The position numbers were made by a program, and so were the translations under genes. 64,000 nt of DNA from Mesorhizobium jarvisii. Lineage in GTDB: Bacteria; Pseudomonadota; Alphaproteobacteria; Rhizobiales; Rhizobiaceae. The notes under the pieces are model-generated. The model made no database searches and was not told where the DNA came from. It worked only from the letters and a program-made list of their open reading frames with translations. Location: NCBI RefSeq assembly GCF_003601985.1, contig NZ_QZXA01000006.1:248001-312000 (forward strand), given 5' to 3'. Below, piece by piece: positions 1 through 7,604 of this stretch (within the stretch, counting starts at the first letter, position 1; each line of letters opens with the position of its first letter).

Positions 1-1563
1 GATGGTCGGAGCGTTGGTGTTGCCGCCGATCAGCGTAGGCATCACCGAGGCGTCGACGACCCGCAAGGCCTTGAGCCCGTGCACCCGCAGTTGCGGATCG
101 ACCACCGCCAGCTCGTCGACGCCCATTTTGCAGGTGCCGGCCGGGTGATAGATAGTGTCGGCGCGGGCACGGATGTGGGACATCAGTTCCGCGTCGCTCG
201 AAACACCGGCGGTGTAGATCTCCTTGTGGCGATATCTGGCCAGCGCCGGCGCCTCCAGGATACCGCGCATCATCCTGACCCCCTTGAGCAAAAGCCCGGC
301 ATCGCGTTCGTCCGAAAGAAAGCGCGGATCGATGCGCGGCGGTGCCATGGGATCATGAGTCGACAACCCGACCTCGCCGCGCGAATGCGGCCGCAGCACG
401 CATACATGGCAGGAAAAGCCATATCCCATATGCAGCTTCCGGCCATGATCATCCACGATCGCGATGCAGAAATGCAGTTGCAGGTCGGGCCGTTCGATCG
501 CCGGATCGGATTTGAGGAAGGCACCGCCTTCGGCATAGGGCGTGGCGATCATGCCGCCGCCATCTTTCCGCCAGCGCAGCATGTGCCGCAGCAGGCCAGG
601 TAGGCCGCGCAGGCCGATGCCCATCATGTCGGCATCCCTAGACGTCCAGCCCATGATGAAATCGAGGTGATCTTGCAGGTTCTTGCCAACACCGGGCAGT
701 TCATGCCTGACCGGAATGCCATGCACGGCGAGCTCGGCAGCCGGGCCAATGCCTGACAGCAACAGGAGCTGAGGCGAACCGAAGGCGCCACCACAGACGA
801 TCACCTCGCGCCTGGCTTTCGCGACGGCTTCGCCCTTCCCCGCGCGATACCGCACGCCGGTGGCGCGCTTGCCATCGAGGATGACCGCCGTGGCATGCGC
901 TCCGGTGATGACGGTAAGGTTCGACCTGTTCATGGCCGGTTGCAGATAGGCAGCGGCCGCCGAGCAGCGCTCGCCATTGCGGCGTTCGCCCCAGAATTGC
1001 GTCACCTGATAAAGCCCGGCACCCTCCTGTTCGACGCCGTTGAAATCATCGTTGCGGCGGATCTGGTTTTCGCCGCAGGCCTCGACAAAGGCCCGGGAGA
1101 GCGGACGTGGCTCTTGCTGCTCGGCAACCCGCAGCGGCCCGTCACCGCCATGCAGGGCATCGGCGCCGCGTTGATTGCCTTCCGCCCGCCGGAAATAGGG
1201 CAGCACCTCGTCCCATGACCAGCCGTCGCAGCCGAGATCGGCCCATTCGTCATAGTCGCCGCGGTGCCCGCGCGTGTAGAGCATGGCGTTGATGGCGCTG
1301 GATCCGCCCAGCGCCTTGCCGCGCGGCTGGTAGCCCTTGCGGCCGCCAAGACCCTGCTGCGGCACAGTCTCGAACGCCCAGTTGTTGATCTTCGGCCGAC
1401 CCGGCAACAGTGCGATGATGCCTGCCGGCGCGCGGATAAGCAGGTTGCTGCCCGCGCCGCCGGCTTCGATCAGGCAGACTGTTTTCGATGGATCTTCGGA
1501 CAGCCGCGCGGCAAGCGTGCAGCCGGCGGACCCGCCACCGGCGATGACATAGTCGAAATCCAT
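1..1563 (-). CDS. GMC-family FAD oxidoreductase (choline/alcohol dehydrogenase-like), 3' end cut by window
   Basis: Flavoenzyme of the glucose-methanol-choline family, which oxidises an alcohol group. The substrate cannot be told from sequence. The N-terminus MDFDYVIAGGGSAG is the FAD-binding Rossmann motif, followed by a GKALGGSSAIN stretch typical of the family. Near the visible C-terminal end, YHPAGTCKMG supplies the family's catalytic His region and GGNTNAPT its partner Asn region. 521 codons are visible and the frame runs off the window edge; family members are about 530–560 residues, so little is missing. An AGGAAG ribosome site lies just upstream of the ATG. It could be a BetA paralogue or a polyethylene-glycol/alcohol dehydrogenase-type enzyme. 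The family call is firm, the substrate unknown. Confidence 0.9.
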   Translation of the reverse strand, partial: MDFDYVIAGGGSAGCTLAARLSEDPSKTVCLIEAGGAGSNLLIRAPAGIIALLPGRPKINNWAFETVPQQGLGGRKGYQPRGKALGGSSAINAMLYTRGHRGDYDEWADLGCDGWSWDEVLPYFRRAEGNQRGADALHGGDGPLRVAEQQEPRPLSRAFVEACGENQIRRNDDFNGVEQEGAGLYQVTQFWGERRNGERCSAAAAYLQPAMNRSNLTVITGAHATAVILDGKRATGVRYRAGKGEAVAKARREVIVCGGAFGSPQLLLLSGIGPAAELAVHGIPVRHELPGVGKNLQDHLDFIMGWTSRDADMMGIGLRGLPGLLRHMLRWRKDGGGMIATPYAEGGAFLKSDPAIERPDLQLHFCIAIVDDHGRKLHMGYGFSCHVCVLRPHSRGEVGLSTHDPMAPPRIDPRFLSDERDAGLLLKGVRMMRGILEAPALARYRHKEIYTAGVSSDAELMSHIRARADTIYHPAGTCKMGVDELAVVDPQLRVHGLKALRVVDASVMPTLIGGNTNAPTI

Positions 1564-1659
1564 GACTTCCTCCCTCGTACCCGGCGGATGTTTCCGTCCG
1601 GATGACCAAGAGAAGGCTCGATTTCGGCCTATGTAAAGATGGGTGGAATTACCCCTACG

Positions 1660-2193
1660 TCAGCTGCGAACGCGCCGCCAGGAATACTTCGGGCCCTTGG
1701 GCTCCGGCACGGCGGCTGGCTGATAGTAAAGCCCCAAGCCGCCGGTGCGGTCCTCTTCCAGGCGCTTCAGCAGCACCGGGTTGGAAATCTCGAACTCGTC
1801 GAAGCCGAGACGCAGCATGTGCGGCAACGGATCGACCAGCACCTGGCCGGTGGCGCGAACGGCACCCTCGAAGTGGTAGCGGCTGCGCAGCAGTTCGGCC
1901 TTGGAGAAGGAGCGCCCATCGCTGAAGGCCGGGAAGACCAGCGCCACCAGCGACAGCTGGTCGAGAAGGTCGGCTATCTTCTCGAGTTGATCGCCGGGCT
2001 GCAGCACCACGCCGAGCCGCTCTTTGGCGGACCGGCGCACCTCCGGATCAAGGTCGAGGAACGCCTGCAGCGGCAGGATGAAGCGGCCATTGCCGGACAG
2101 CGCGTCGGCACTTTCGGCATGAGCCCACTCGTCCTCGCGAAAACCCTGCGGGGTCCAGAGCCGGGTCTCCGGTGTCGTCGTTTCGGTCATCAA
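1660..2193 (-). CDS. DUF934 protein, last gene of the sulfate-assimilation operon
   Basis: 177 residues, a DUF934 family protein. No enzyme activity is established for the family, but in proteobacteria it almost always sits beside cysH or cysI, and it is assumed to help sulfite reduction or electron delivery. A conserved block around FPAFSDGRSFSKAELLRSR (roughly residues 88–107) is the family signature. The gene follows cysH after a 167 bp gap filled by a palindromic repeat element. It may therefore be transcribed with the operon but buffered by the repeat. Two adjacent ATGs (positions 2193 and 2190) are equally possible starts. Confidence 0.85.
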   Translation of the reverse strand: MMTETTTPETRLWTPQGFREDEWAHAESADALSGNGRFILPLQAFLDLDPEVRRSAKERLGVVLQPGDQLEKIADLLDQLSLVALVFPAFSDGRSFSKAELLRSRYHFEGAVRATGQVLVDPLPHMLRLGFDEFEISNPVLLKRLEEDRTGGLGLYYQPAAVPEPKGPKYSWRRVRS

Positions 2194-2220
2194 AATTCCT
2201 AAATATTCAAACGAGCCAAG

Positions 2221-2360
2221 GATGTGTTGAGATTCAGGTCAGGCTGCGCCTAAAATGGCGGCTTCCGAGAACCGGAGCGGAGCGTACTTGAAGTACGTGA
2301 GCACCGGAAGCGCAGGAAGCTGCCGTTTGCAGGCCAGCCTCACCTGAATATCAGCACATC
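2221..2360. repeat. Palindromic intergenic repeat, copy 1 (RIME-like)
   Basis: A 140 bp element bounded by imperfect terminal inverted repeats (2221–2239 and 2342–2360, 17 of 19 positions complementary). Inside, 2257–2266 pairs with 2315–2324 (ten pairs, one G·U), and a small CGTACTTGAAGTACG palindrome sits in the centre. A second copy lies at 30572–30740. The mosaic palindromic make-up recalls the rhizobial RIME elements; that family name is from memory and unverified. It lies between cysH and the DUF934 gene, ending exactly where the cysH stop codon begins. Confidence 0.8.
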
Positions 2361-3125
2361 CTATAGTGATGCGTCGGTCAGCGACACTTCCAGCCCCGAC
2401 AGGTGAATGCCGCACTCGGTCTTGGCATGACCGGCCCAGCGGCCGCTGCGCGCATCCTCGCCCGGCTGCACCGGTTGGGTGCAGGGGAAACAGCCGATCG
2501 ACAGATAGCCATAGGCGACCAGCGGATTCTCGCGCAGCGCGTGCGCCCGCATGTAGTCGGCCTGGTCCGATGTCGTCCAGTGCGCCAGCGGATTGATGCG
2601 GATGCGCGCGCCGACCGCCTCGAACACCGGCAGCGCTGCCCGTGTCGAGGCCTGGAAGCGCTTGCGGCCGGTGAACCAGGCACGAAACGGCGCCACGCCA
2701 CGCGCCAGCGGCTCTACCTTGCGCACGTCGCAGCAGGCATCGGTGTTGCTTTGGTGCAGATTGCCCGTCGGATCGATCCGCGCGAGCGCCGCTTCCTCGG
2801 GTTTGATGACCTGGATGTTGGTCAGGCCGAAATCGGCGACAAGCGCGTCGCGATAGCCGAGCGTCTCCTCGAAATGTTTGCCGGTGTCGAGGAAGATGAC
2901 CGGCAGCGTGCGGTCGATCTCCGCGATCATGTGCAGCAGCACCGCCGAATCCGCCCCGAAGGACGACACGGCAGCGATCTCGTCGTGAAACAGTTCGCGG
3001 GCCGAGCGCTCGATGATCTCGATCGGCTTCAGATGGCCATAGAGCGCGTCAAATCCCGCCGCCTTGGCGGCGACGCCGTCATCGGCATCGGCGATGTGGT
3101 CAAGCGGCCTTGGTTTCGCCAGCAT
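2361..3125 (-). CDS. cysH: Phosphoadenylyl/adenylyl-sulfate reductase (APS-type, iron-sulfur)
   Basis: Reduces activated sulfate to sulfite in the cytoplasm. 254 residues. The cysteine pairs C131-C132 and C212/C215 bind the [4Fe-4S] cluster that marks APS reductases rather than the cluster-free PAPS enzymes. The catalytic cysteine is C238 in ECGIH near the C-terminus. The PP-loop-like SSFGADSAVLL lies at about residues 54–64. The ATG at 3125 is preferred over an upstream frame extension because AAGGAGG precedes it by six bases. It overlaps the end of cysI by 26 bp, so translation is probably coupled. With the neighbouring sulfite reductase it forms the sulfate-to-sulfide pathway. APS preference is inferred from the cysteine pattern. 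Confidence 0.95.
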   Translation of the reverse strand: MLAKPRPLDHIADADDGVAAKAAGFDALYGHLKPIEIIERSARELFHDEIAAVSSFGADSAVLLHMIAEIDRTLPVIFLDTGKHFEETLGYRDALVADFGLTNIQVIKPEEAALARIDPTGNLHQSNTDACCDVRKVEPLARGVAPFRAWFTGRKRFQASTRAALPVFEAVGARIRINPLAHWTTSDQADYMRAHALRENPLVAYGYLSIGCFPCTQPVQPGEDARSGRWAGHAKTECGIHLSGLEVSLTDASL

Positions 3126-4770
3126 AGAGCGCCTCCTTGAACGGCGCGGGACCGACACGGCGGTAGGCGTCGATGAATTTTTCTTGAGGGTTGAGCCGAA
3201 GGCCGAGATAGGTCTCGACGATCTGCTCGATGGCGTCGGTGATCTCTTCCGACGAGAAGCCGCGGCCGATGATTTCGCCGACCGAGGTGTTCTCGTCGGC
3301 CGAACCGCCCAGCGTCACCTGATAGAGCTCGGAGCCCTTTTTCTCGACGCCGAGGATGCCGATATGGCCGACATGGTGATGGCCGCAGGCATTGATGCAG
3401 CCGGAGATCTTCAGCTTCAGTTCGCCGATCTCGCGCTGCCGCTCCAGCGAGGCGAAGCGTTGCGAGATTTCCTGCGCGATCGGGATCGAGCGTGCGGTGG
3501 CCAGCGCGCAATAGTCGAGGCCGGGGCACGAGATGATGTCCGATATCAAATTGGAGTTGGCCGTCGCCAGCCCGATATCGACCAGCGCGTCATAGACCGC
3601 CTTGAGGTCGGCGCGCGCCACATGCGGCAGGATCAAGTTCTGCTCATGGCTGACACGCAGCTCGTCGAAAGCGTATGTCTCGGCGATGTCGGCGACCGCC
3701 TCCATCTGGCTGTCGGAAGCATCGCCCGGCACCTCGCCGATGCCCTTGAGCGAAATCGTCACCGCCGCGTAGTCGGGATGGCGATGCGTCACCACATTCT
3801 GGTCGAGCCACTCCGAGAAGCCTTTGGAATCGAGACGCGCCAGCTTGACCGCCTGGTCGCCTTCCGGCCGATCAGTGAGCGCCGGCGGCGCGAAATAGGC
3901 TTGGATGGCCCGGATATCGGCATCCGGCAGCCTCAGCTCGGCGTCCTTCAATTCCTGCCACTCGGCCTCGACCTGGCGGGTGATTTCCTCGACGCCGGTC
4001 TCGTGCACCAGGATCTTGATGCGCGCCTTGTACTTGTTGTCGCGGCGGCCATAGAGGTTGTAAACGCGCAGGATCGCCGTGCAGTAGGACAGAAGATCGG
4101 CTTCCGGCAGGAAATCGCGGATCTTTCGTGCCACCATCGGCGTACGGCCCTGGCCGCCGCCGACATAGACGGCAAAGCCAAGCTCGCCCGCGGCGTTCTT
4201 CTTCAGGTGCAGGCCGATATCGTGCGTCTGGATAGCAGCGCGGTCGCGCTCTGCCCCGGTCACCGCGATCTTGAATTTCCTGGGCAGGAACGAGAATTCC
4301 GGATGCACCGAGGACCATTGCCGCAGGATCTCCGCATAGGGACGCGGATCGGCGACCTCGTCGGCGGCGGCACCGGCAAAGTGGTCGGCGGTGACGTTGC
4401 GGATGCAGTTGCCGCTGGTCTGGATGGCGTGCATCTCCACACTTGCCAGATCGGCCAGGATCGCCGGAATGTCCGACAGCGCCGGCCAGTTGAACTGGAT
4501 GTTCTGGCGCGTGGTGAAATGGCCGTAGCCCTTGTCGTATTTGCGGGCGATATGGCCGAGCATGCGCAGCTGCTTGCCGTTCAGCGTGCCGTAGGGCACC
4601 GCGATGCGCAGCATATAGGCGTGCAGCTGCAAATAGACGCCGTTCATCAGCCTCAGCGGCCGGAACTGGTCCTCCGATATCTCGCCGGACAGCCGGCGCT
4701 GGACCTGGTCGCTGAACTCGGCGACGCGGGCCTGGACAAAATCGTGGTCGAACTCATCGTAACGGTACAT
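3100..4770 (-). CDS. cysI: Siroheme nitrite/sulfite reductase, sulfite-assimilating
   Basis: 556 residues. Performs six-electron reduction of sulfite to sulfide using coupled siroheme and [4Fe-4S]. The four cluster ligands are visible as C415 and C421 (CPGLDYC) and C458 and C462 (GCINAC). Two ferredoxin-like half-domains and two siroheme domains alternate as in the family, and the length is normal. Operon position (siroheme synthase upstream, APS reductase overlapping downstream) argues for sulfite rather than nitrite as the substrate. No flavoprotein cysJ is nearby, so electrons probably come from ferredoxin or another donor. Start ATG at 4770 opens MYRYDEFDHDFV, the usual beginning in rhizobial homologues. 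Confidence 0.95.
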   Translation of the reverse strand: MYRYDEFDHDFVQARVAEFSDQVQRRLSGEISEDQFRPLRLMNGVYLQLHAYMLRIAVPYGTLNGKQLRMLGHIARKYDKGYGHFTTRQNIQFNWPALSDIPAILADLASVEMHAIQTSGNCIRNVTADHFAGAAADEVADPRPYAEILRQWSSVHPEFSFLPRKFKIAVTGAERDRAAIQTHDIGLHLKKNAAGELGFAVYVGGGQGRTPMVARKIRDFLPEADLLSYCTAILRVYNLYGRRDNKYKARIKILVHETGVEEITRQVEAEWQELKDAELRLPDADIRAIQAYFAPPALTDRPEGDQAVKLARLDSKGFSEWLDQNVVTHRHPDYAAVTISLKGIGEVPGDASDSQMEAVADIAETYAFDELRVSHEQNLILPHVARADLKAVYDALVDIGLATANSNLISDIISCPGLDYCALATARSIPIAQEISQRFASLERQREIGELKLKISGCINACGHHHVGHIGILGVEKKGSELYQVTLGGSADENTSVGEIIGRGFSSEEITDAIEQIVETYLGLRLNPQEKFIDAYRRVGPAPFKEALYAGETKAA

Positions 4771-4815
4771 GCTTCGTCTTTCAGGGCGCGTCCGCCCGTT
4801 TCACTCAAAACCTGG

Positions 4816-5109
4816 CTACGCCGCCCGCTCGGCCTGCTTGCCGAGATCGCCGCGGATGGTCGGGCCGGCGGCGCGGATCTTTTCACGCAGCCGCACCGGC
4901 TCGACGACACCGTCGACGACTTCCGCGTCGATCAGATTGACGTCGACCACTTCATTGTCGGCATAGGCCTTGGCGCCGATCGCCTCAAGGCGATCCTCGG
5001 CCGCCTTGTCATGGGCAAGATCGGCCTGGCCCACCGTCTCAACCCAGCCGCCATCGGCGTACCAGACGGCGATGCCATCCGTCAGGCGGTTGGCGGTCAG
5101 TATCTTCAT
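4816..5109 (-). CDS. DUF2849 protein of the cys operon
   Basis: 97 residues, DUF2849 family, a short cytoplasmic protein found in alphaproteobacteria between cysG and the sulfite reductase gene. The sequence begins MKILTANRLTDGIAVWY and is rich in acidic residues, with no membrane segment or metal motif. The function is unknown; its constant position suggests a helper of sulfite reductase or siroheme delivery. The ATG overlaps the cysG stop codon (ATGA), so the two are translationally coupled. Confidence 0.9.
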   Translation of the reverse strand: MKILTANRLTDGIAVWYADGGWVETVGQADLAHDKAAEDRLEAIGAKAYADNEVVDVNLIDAEVVDGVVEPVRLREKIRAAGPTIRGDLGKQAERAA

Positions 5110-6557
5110 GGCTGAACTCTCTCTGCGGCGGCTTTGGCCGCGCCTTCATTCCTATGTGCCGCAAGCGGCTCGGACCGTTCAAAATTGGCGCCGGCGACAG
5201 CATCGCCGATAATGGTCATGACCGGCCCGGAAAGATCGCCACGCGCTTCCAGCGACGGCAGGTCAGCCAGCGTGCCGTGGAAACGGCGCCGGTTGGCCAG
5301 GCTGGCATTCTCGACCACGGCCACCGCCGTGTCCGGCGACAGGCCTGCTTCGATCAGCCGGCCGGCGACTTCGGCCGCCACCGAGCGGCCCATATAGACG
5401 GCGACGGTGGCGCCGGAAATCGCGAGCTTGGCCCAGTCGGGCAATGAATTGCCCTTGAGGTCGTGGCCGGTGGTGAACACCATGGATGAGGAGACGCCGC
5501 GCAAGGTCAGCGGCAGTTCGAAATCGGCCGCCGCGGCAAAGGCCGCGGTGACGCCCGGAACCACCTCATAGGCGATACCGGCATCACGCAGTGCCGCCAT
5601 TTCCTCGCCGGCGCGGCCGAACACCAGCGGATCGCCCGACTTCAGCCGCACCACGCGCTTGCCCTGCTGACCAAGCTCCACCAGCAGCGCGTTGATTTCG
5701 GCCTGGCTCTTGCTGTGGCAGCCCTTGCGTTTGCCAACCGGCAGACGCTCGGCATCGCGGCGGCCCATGGCGACGACCGCCTCCGGCACCAGCGCGTCAT
5801 GGACGATGACGTCGGCTTCCATCAGCAGGCGATGCGCACGCAACGTCAGCAGATCCTCGGCGCCCGGACCAGCGCCAACCAACGCGATGTGGCCCGAAGC
5901 GGGTGCGTTCGACAACAGCAGATCCACGGCAGCGTCATGGGCCTGCGACAGCTGGCCGGCTTCCACGGCATGGGCAGGCGCACCTTGGAAAAAACTGTTC
6001 CAGAAGCGGCGGCGGGCATTGCCTTTCGGCAGCAATTTCTCGGCTGCCCCACGCAGCGAAGCGGCGAGCGTCGCCAGCGAACCGAGCGATGGCGACAGCA
6101 TCTGATCGATGCGGCCCCGCAGCATCTGGGCCAGCACCGGGCCGGCACCTTCGGTTCCGATGGCAATGGCGACCGGCGCGCGGTTGACCAGCGCCGGGGT
6201 GAAGAAGTCGCAGAGTTCCGGCCGGTCGACGGCATTGACCGGAATGCCCAGCTCGCGCGCGTCCGCCGCGACGCGGCGGTCGAGCGTCTCATCGCCGCTG
6301 GCGGCAAACACCATGACCGCGCCTTCCAGCTGCGAGGCGTCATAAGCTGCCGCGACATGGCTGGCGCCGGACTGAGCGATGAAGGCAAGCAGCTCCGGCT
6401 CGGCATTTTGAGCGATGATGCGCAGCACCGCGCTCGACTGTCCGATCAACCGCGCCTTGGCCAGGGCTTCGTCGCCACCGCCGACAATGGCCACGGCTTC
6501 GCCCTCGACCCGCACGAAGACGGGGAAGGCATTGAGCTTGGCATTGGCCTGCGGCAT
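5106..6557 (-). CDS. cysG: Siroheme synthase (trifunctional CysG)
   Basis: 483 residues. Makes siroheme from uroporphyrinogen III for the reductase encoded downstream. The N-terminal half (about residues 1–210) is the precorrin-2 dehydrogenase/ferrochelatase with the NAD-binding VAIVGGGDEALAKARL. The C-terminal half (about 225–470) is uroporphyrinogen-III C-methyltransferase, recognised by VGAGPGAEDLLTLRA, LKSGDPLVFGRAGEE and VVPGVTAAFAAAA. Full-length fusion as in E. coli CysG. The start at 6557 (MPQANAKLNAFP) is chosen because homologues begin close to this point; the 45 extra codons open upstream look non-coding. The ribosome site there is weak, so the exact start is uncertain. First gene of the sulfur operon. 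Confidence 0.92.
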   Translation of the reverse strand: MPQANAKLNAFPVFVRVEGEAVAIVGGGDEALAKARLIGQSSAVLRIIAQNAEPELLAFIAQSGASHVAAAYDASQLEGAVMVFAASGDETLDRRVAADARELGIPVNAVDRPELCDFFTPALVNRAPVAIAIGTEGAGPVLAQMLRGRIDQMLSPSLGSLATLAASLRGAAEKLLPKGNARRRFWNSFFQGAPAHAVEAGQLSQAHDAAVDLLLSNAPASGHIALVGAGPGAEDLLTLRAHRLLMEADVIVHDALVPEAVVAMGRRDAERLPVGKRKGCHSKSQAEINALLVELGQQGKRVVRLKSGDPLVFGRAGEEMAALRDAGIAYEVVPGVTAAFAAAADFELPLTLRGVSSSMVFTTGHDLKGNSLPDWAKLAISGATVAVYMGRSVAAEVAGRLIEAGLSPDTAVAVVENASLANRRRFHGTLADLPSLEARGDLSGPVMTIIGDAVAGANFERSEPLAAHRNEGAAKAAAERVQP

Positions 6558-6941
6558 GGGAAAAGCAATCCGAGAACAGTGTCGCAGTTTTACGCCCGGG
6601 CGCGAAAAACCAGAAGCAAAGCACTCGCGCATCCTGTGATGGCAGGCAATCGCTTTTTCGCAACTGCGAAAGGCAGGAGAAAAATATTCCACATCTGGGG
6701 TGCGGGCGGATTCAAGCCGCTGAAGCGAGCCTTGATTTCAGGTCTTTTTAGCCACCTGCCCCCTATCTGGCAAAACAGTTTTTTCTAATTTCTACCAACT
6801 CAGTAGATTAATGTCGCCCGCTTACCGATCGCCCGTTCAACCGCCGGCGGCGCCGCCGTCGCTTTGCGGGAGAGGGGTTGGAACGTTGCCGGGTTGATAC
6901 GCGTTCCGCAGCGTAGCCATTCATCAAAAAGGAGCGCTTTC
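6558..6941. promoter_or_regulatory. Divergent intergenic region with a TCTAC/GTAGA inverted repeat
   Basis: 384 bp without a supported gene, between cysG (minus) and the host-attachment gene (plus). It must hold both promoters. The AT-rich part around 6775–6815 contains TCTAC at 6791–6795 and GTAGA at 6803–6807, an inverted repeat with a 7-base spacer. This is a plausible operator for the cys operon, though no regulator can be assigned. The 6840–6865 stretch is simple GC-rich sequence. The ribosome site AAAGGAG at about 6929–6935 serves the downstream plus-strand gene. Confidence 0.4.
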
Positions 6942-7391
6942 ATGGACACAATCAAACTGAGGCACGGCATCTGGGTCCTGGTGGCCGACGGTGAAAAAGC
7001 GCTCTTGCTCAAGAATGCCGGCGACAACAAGTTTCCAAATCTCGAAGTCGTGCAGGTGATGGAACAGGAGAACCCGCCCACCCGTGAACAGGGAAGCGAC
7101 AGCCCCGGCCGGTATAATGACGGCCCGTCCGTGCACCGCAGCGCTGTCGAGGATACCGACTGGCACCGTATCGGCAAGGAACGCTTCGCGGAAGAGATCG
7201 CGGCCCGCCTGTACAAACTCGCCCATGGTGGTGAGTTCGACAGCATCGTGCTTGTCGCCCCGCCGGTGATGCTCGGCGCCATGCGCAAGAAGCTGCACAA
7301 GGCGGTCGGTGACAAGGTGACGGCTGAAATTCCAAAAACCATGACCAACCACGCCATCTCCGAGATCGAGGCCATGCTGCAGGCAGCCTGA
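6942..7391 (+). CDS. Host-attachment family protein (baeRF-like)
   Basis: 149 residues, matching the family named 'protein required for attachment to host cells', first linked to Agrobacterium attachment and later grouped with eRF1-like archaeal release-factor domains. Biochemical function is not established. Visible blocks are WVLVADGEKALLL near the N-terminus and DSIVLVAPPVMLGAMRKKL near residues 105–125, the typical two-part core. No signal peptide. The ATG at 6942 is chosen over an upstream in-frame ATG because of the strong AAAGGAG site; the upstream extension looks non-coding. It appears to be transcribed alone, with a candidate terminator downstream. Confidence 0.85.
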   Translation: MDTIKLRHGIWVLVADGEKALLLKNAGDNKFPNLEVVQVMEQENPPTREQGSDSPGRYNDGPSVHRSAVEDTDWHRIGKERFAEEIAARLYKLAHGGEFDSIVLVAPPVMLGAMRKKLHKAVGDKVTAEIPKTMTNHAISEIEAMLQAA

Positions 7392-7438
7392 CCGCAGGCG
7401 ATGGATCCCAAAGCCAATGCCACAGTGAGCGCGAAACG

Positions 7439-7464
7439 GACCGCCGGCCTCTCTGCCGCCGGTC
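7439..7464 (+). terminator. Candidate terminator after the host-attachment gene
   Basis: A ten-pair GC stem with one C·C mismatch and a six-base CTCTCT loop, followed after a few bases by a short TTTT. It lies about 48 bp after the stop codon. The T-tract is weak, so termination is only a suggestion. Confidence 0.4.
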
Positions 7465-7604
7465 GAGCATTTTGCCGCCGCACCGTCGATTTTCGCACCC
7501 TGCGGGTTGCATCACCGTCACCCCTTCCACCATATTGCAAAACAGGCGGCGGCTCAGGGCGGCGCACATCCGACATCGCAAACTTGAAAGGCGCTCCATA
7601 GACA

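Noticed and set aside
3064..5115. A 683-codon open frame opposite cysI and its neighbours
   Set aside because: No domain or ribosome site; it covers several genes with strong family motifs on the other strand.
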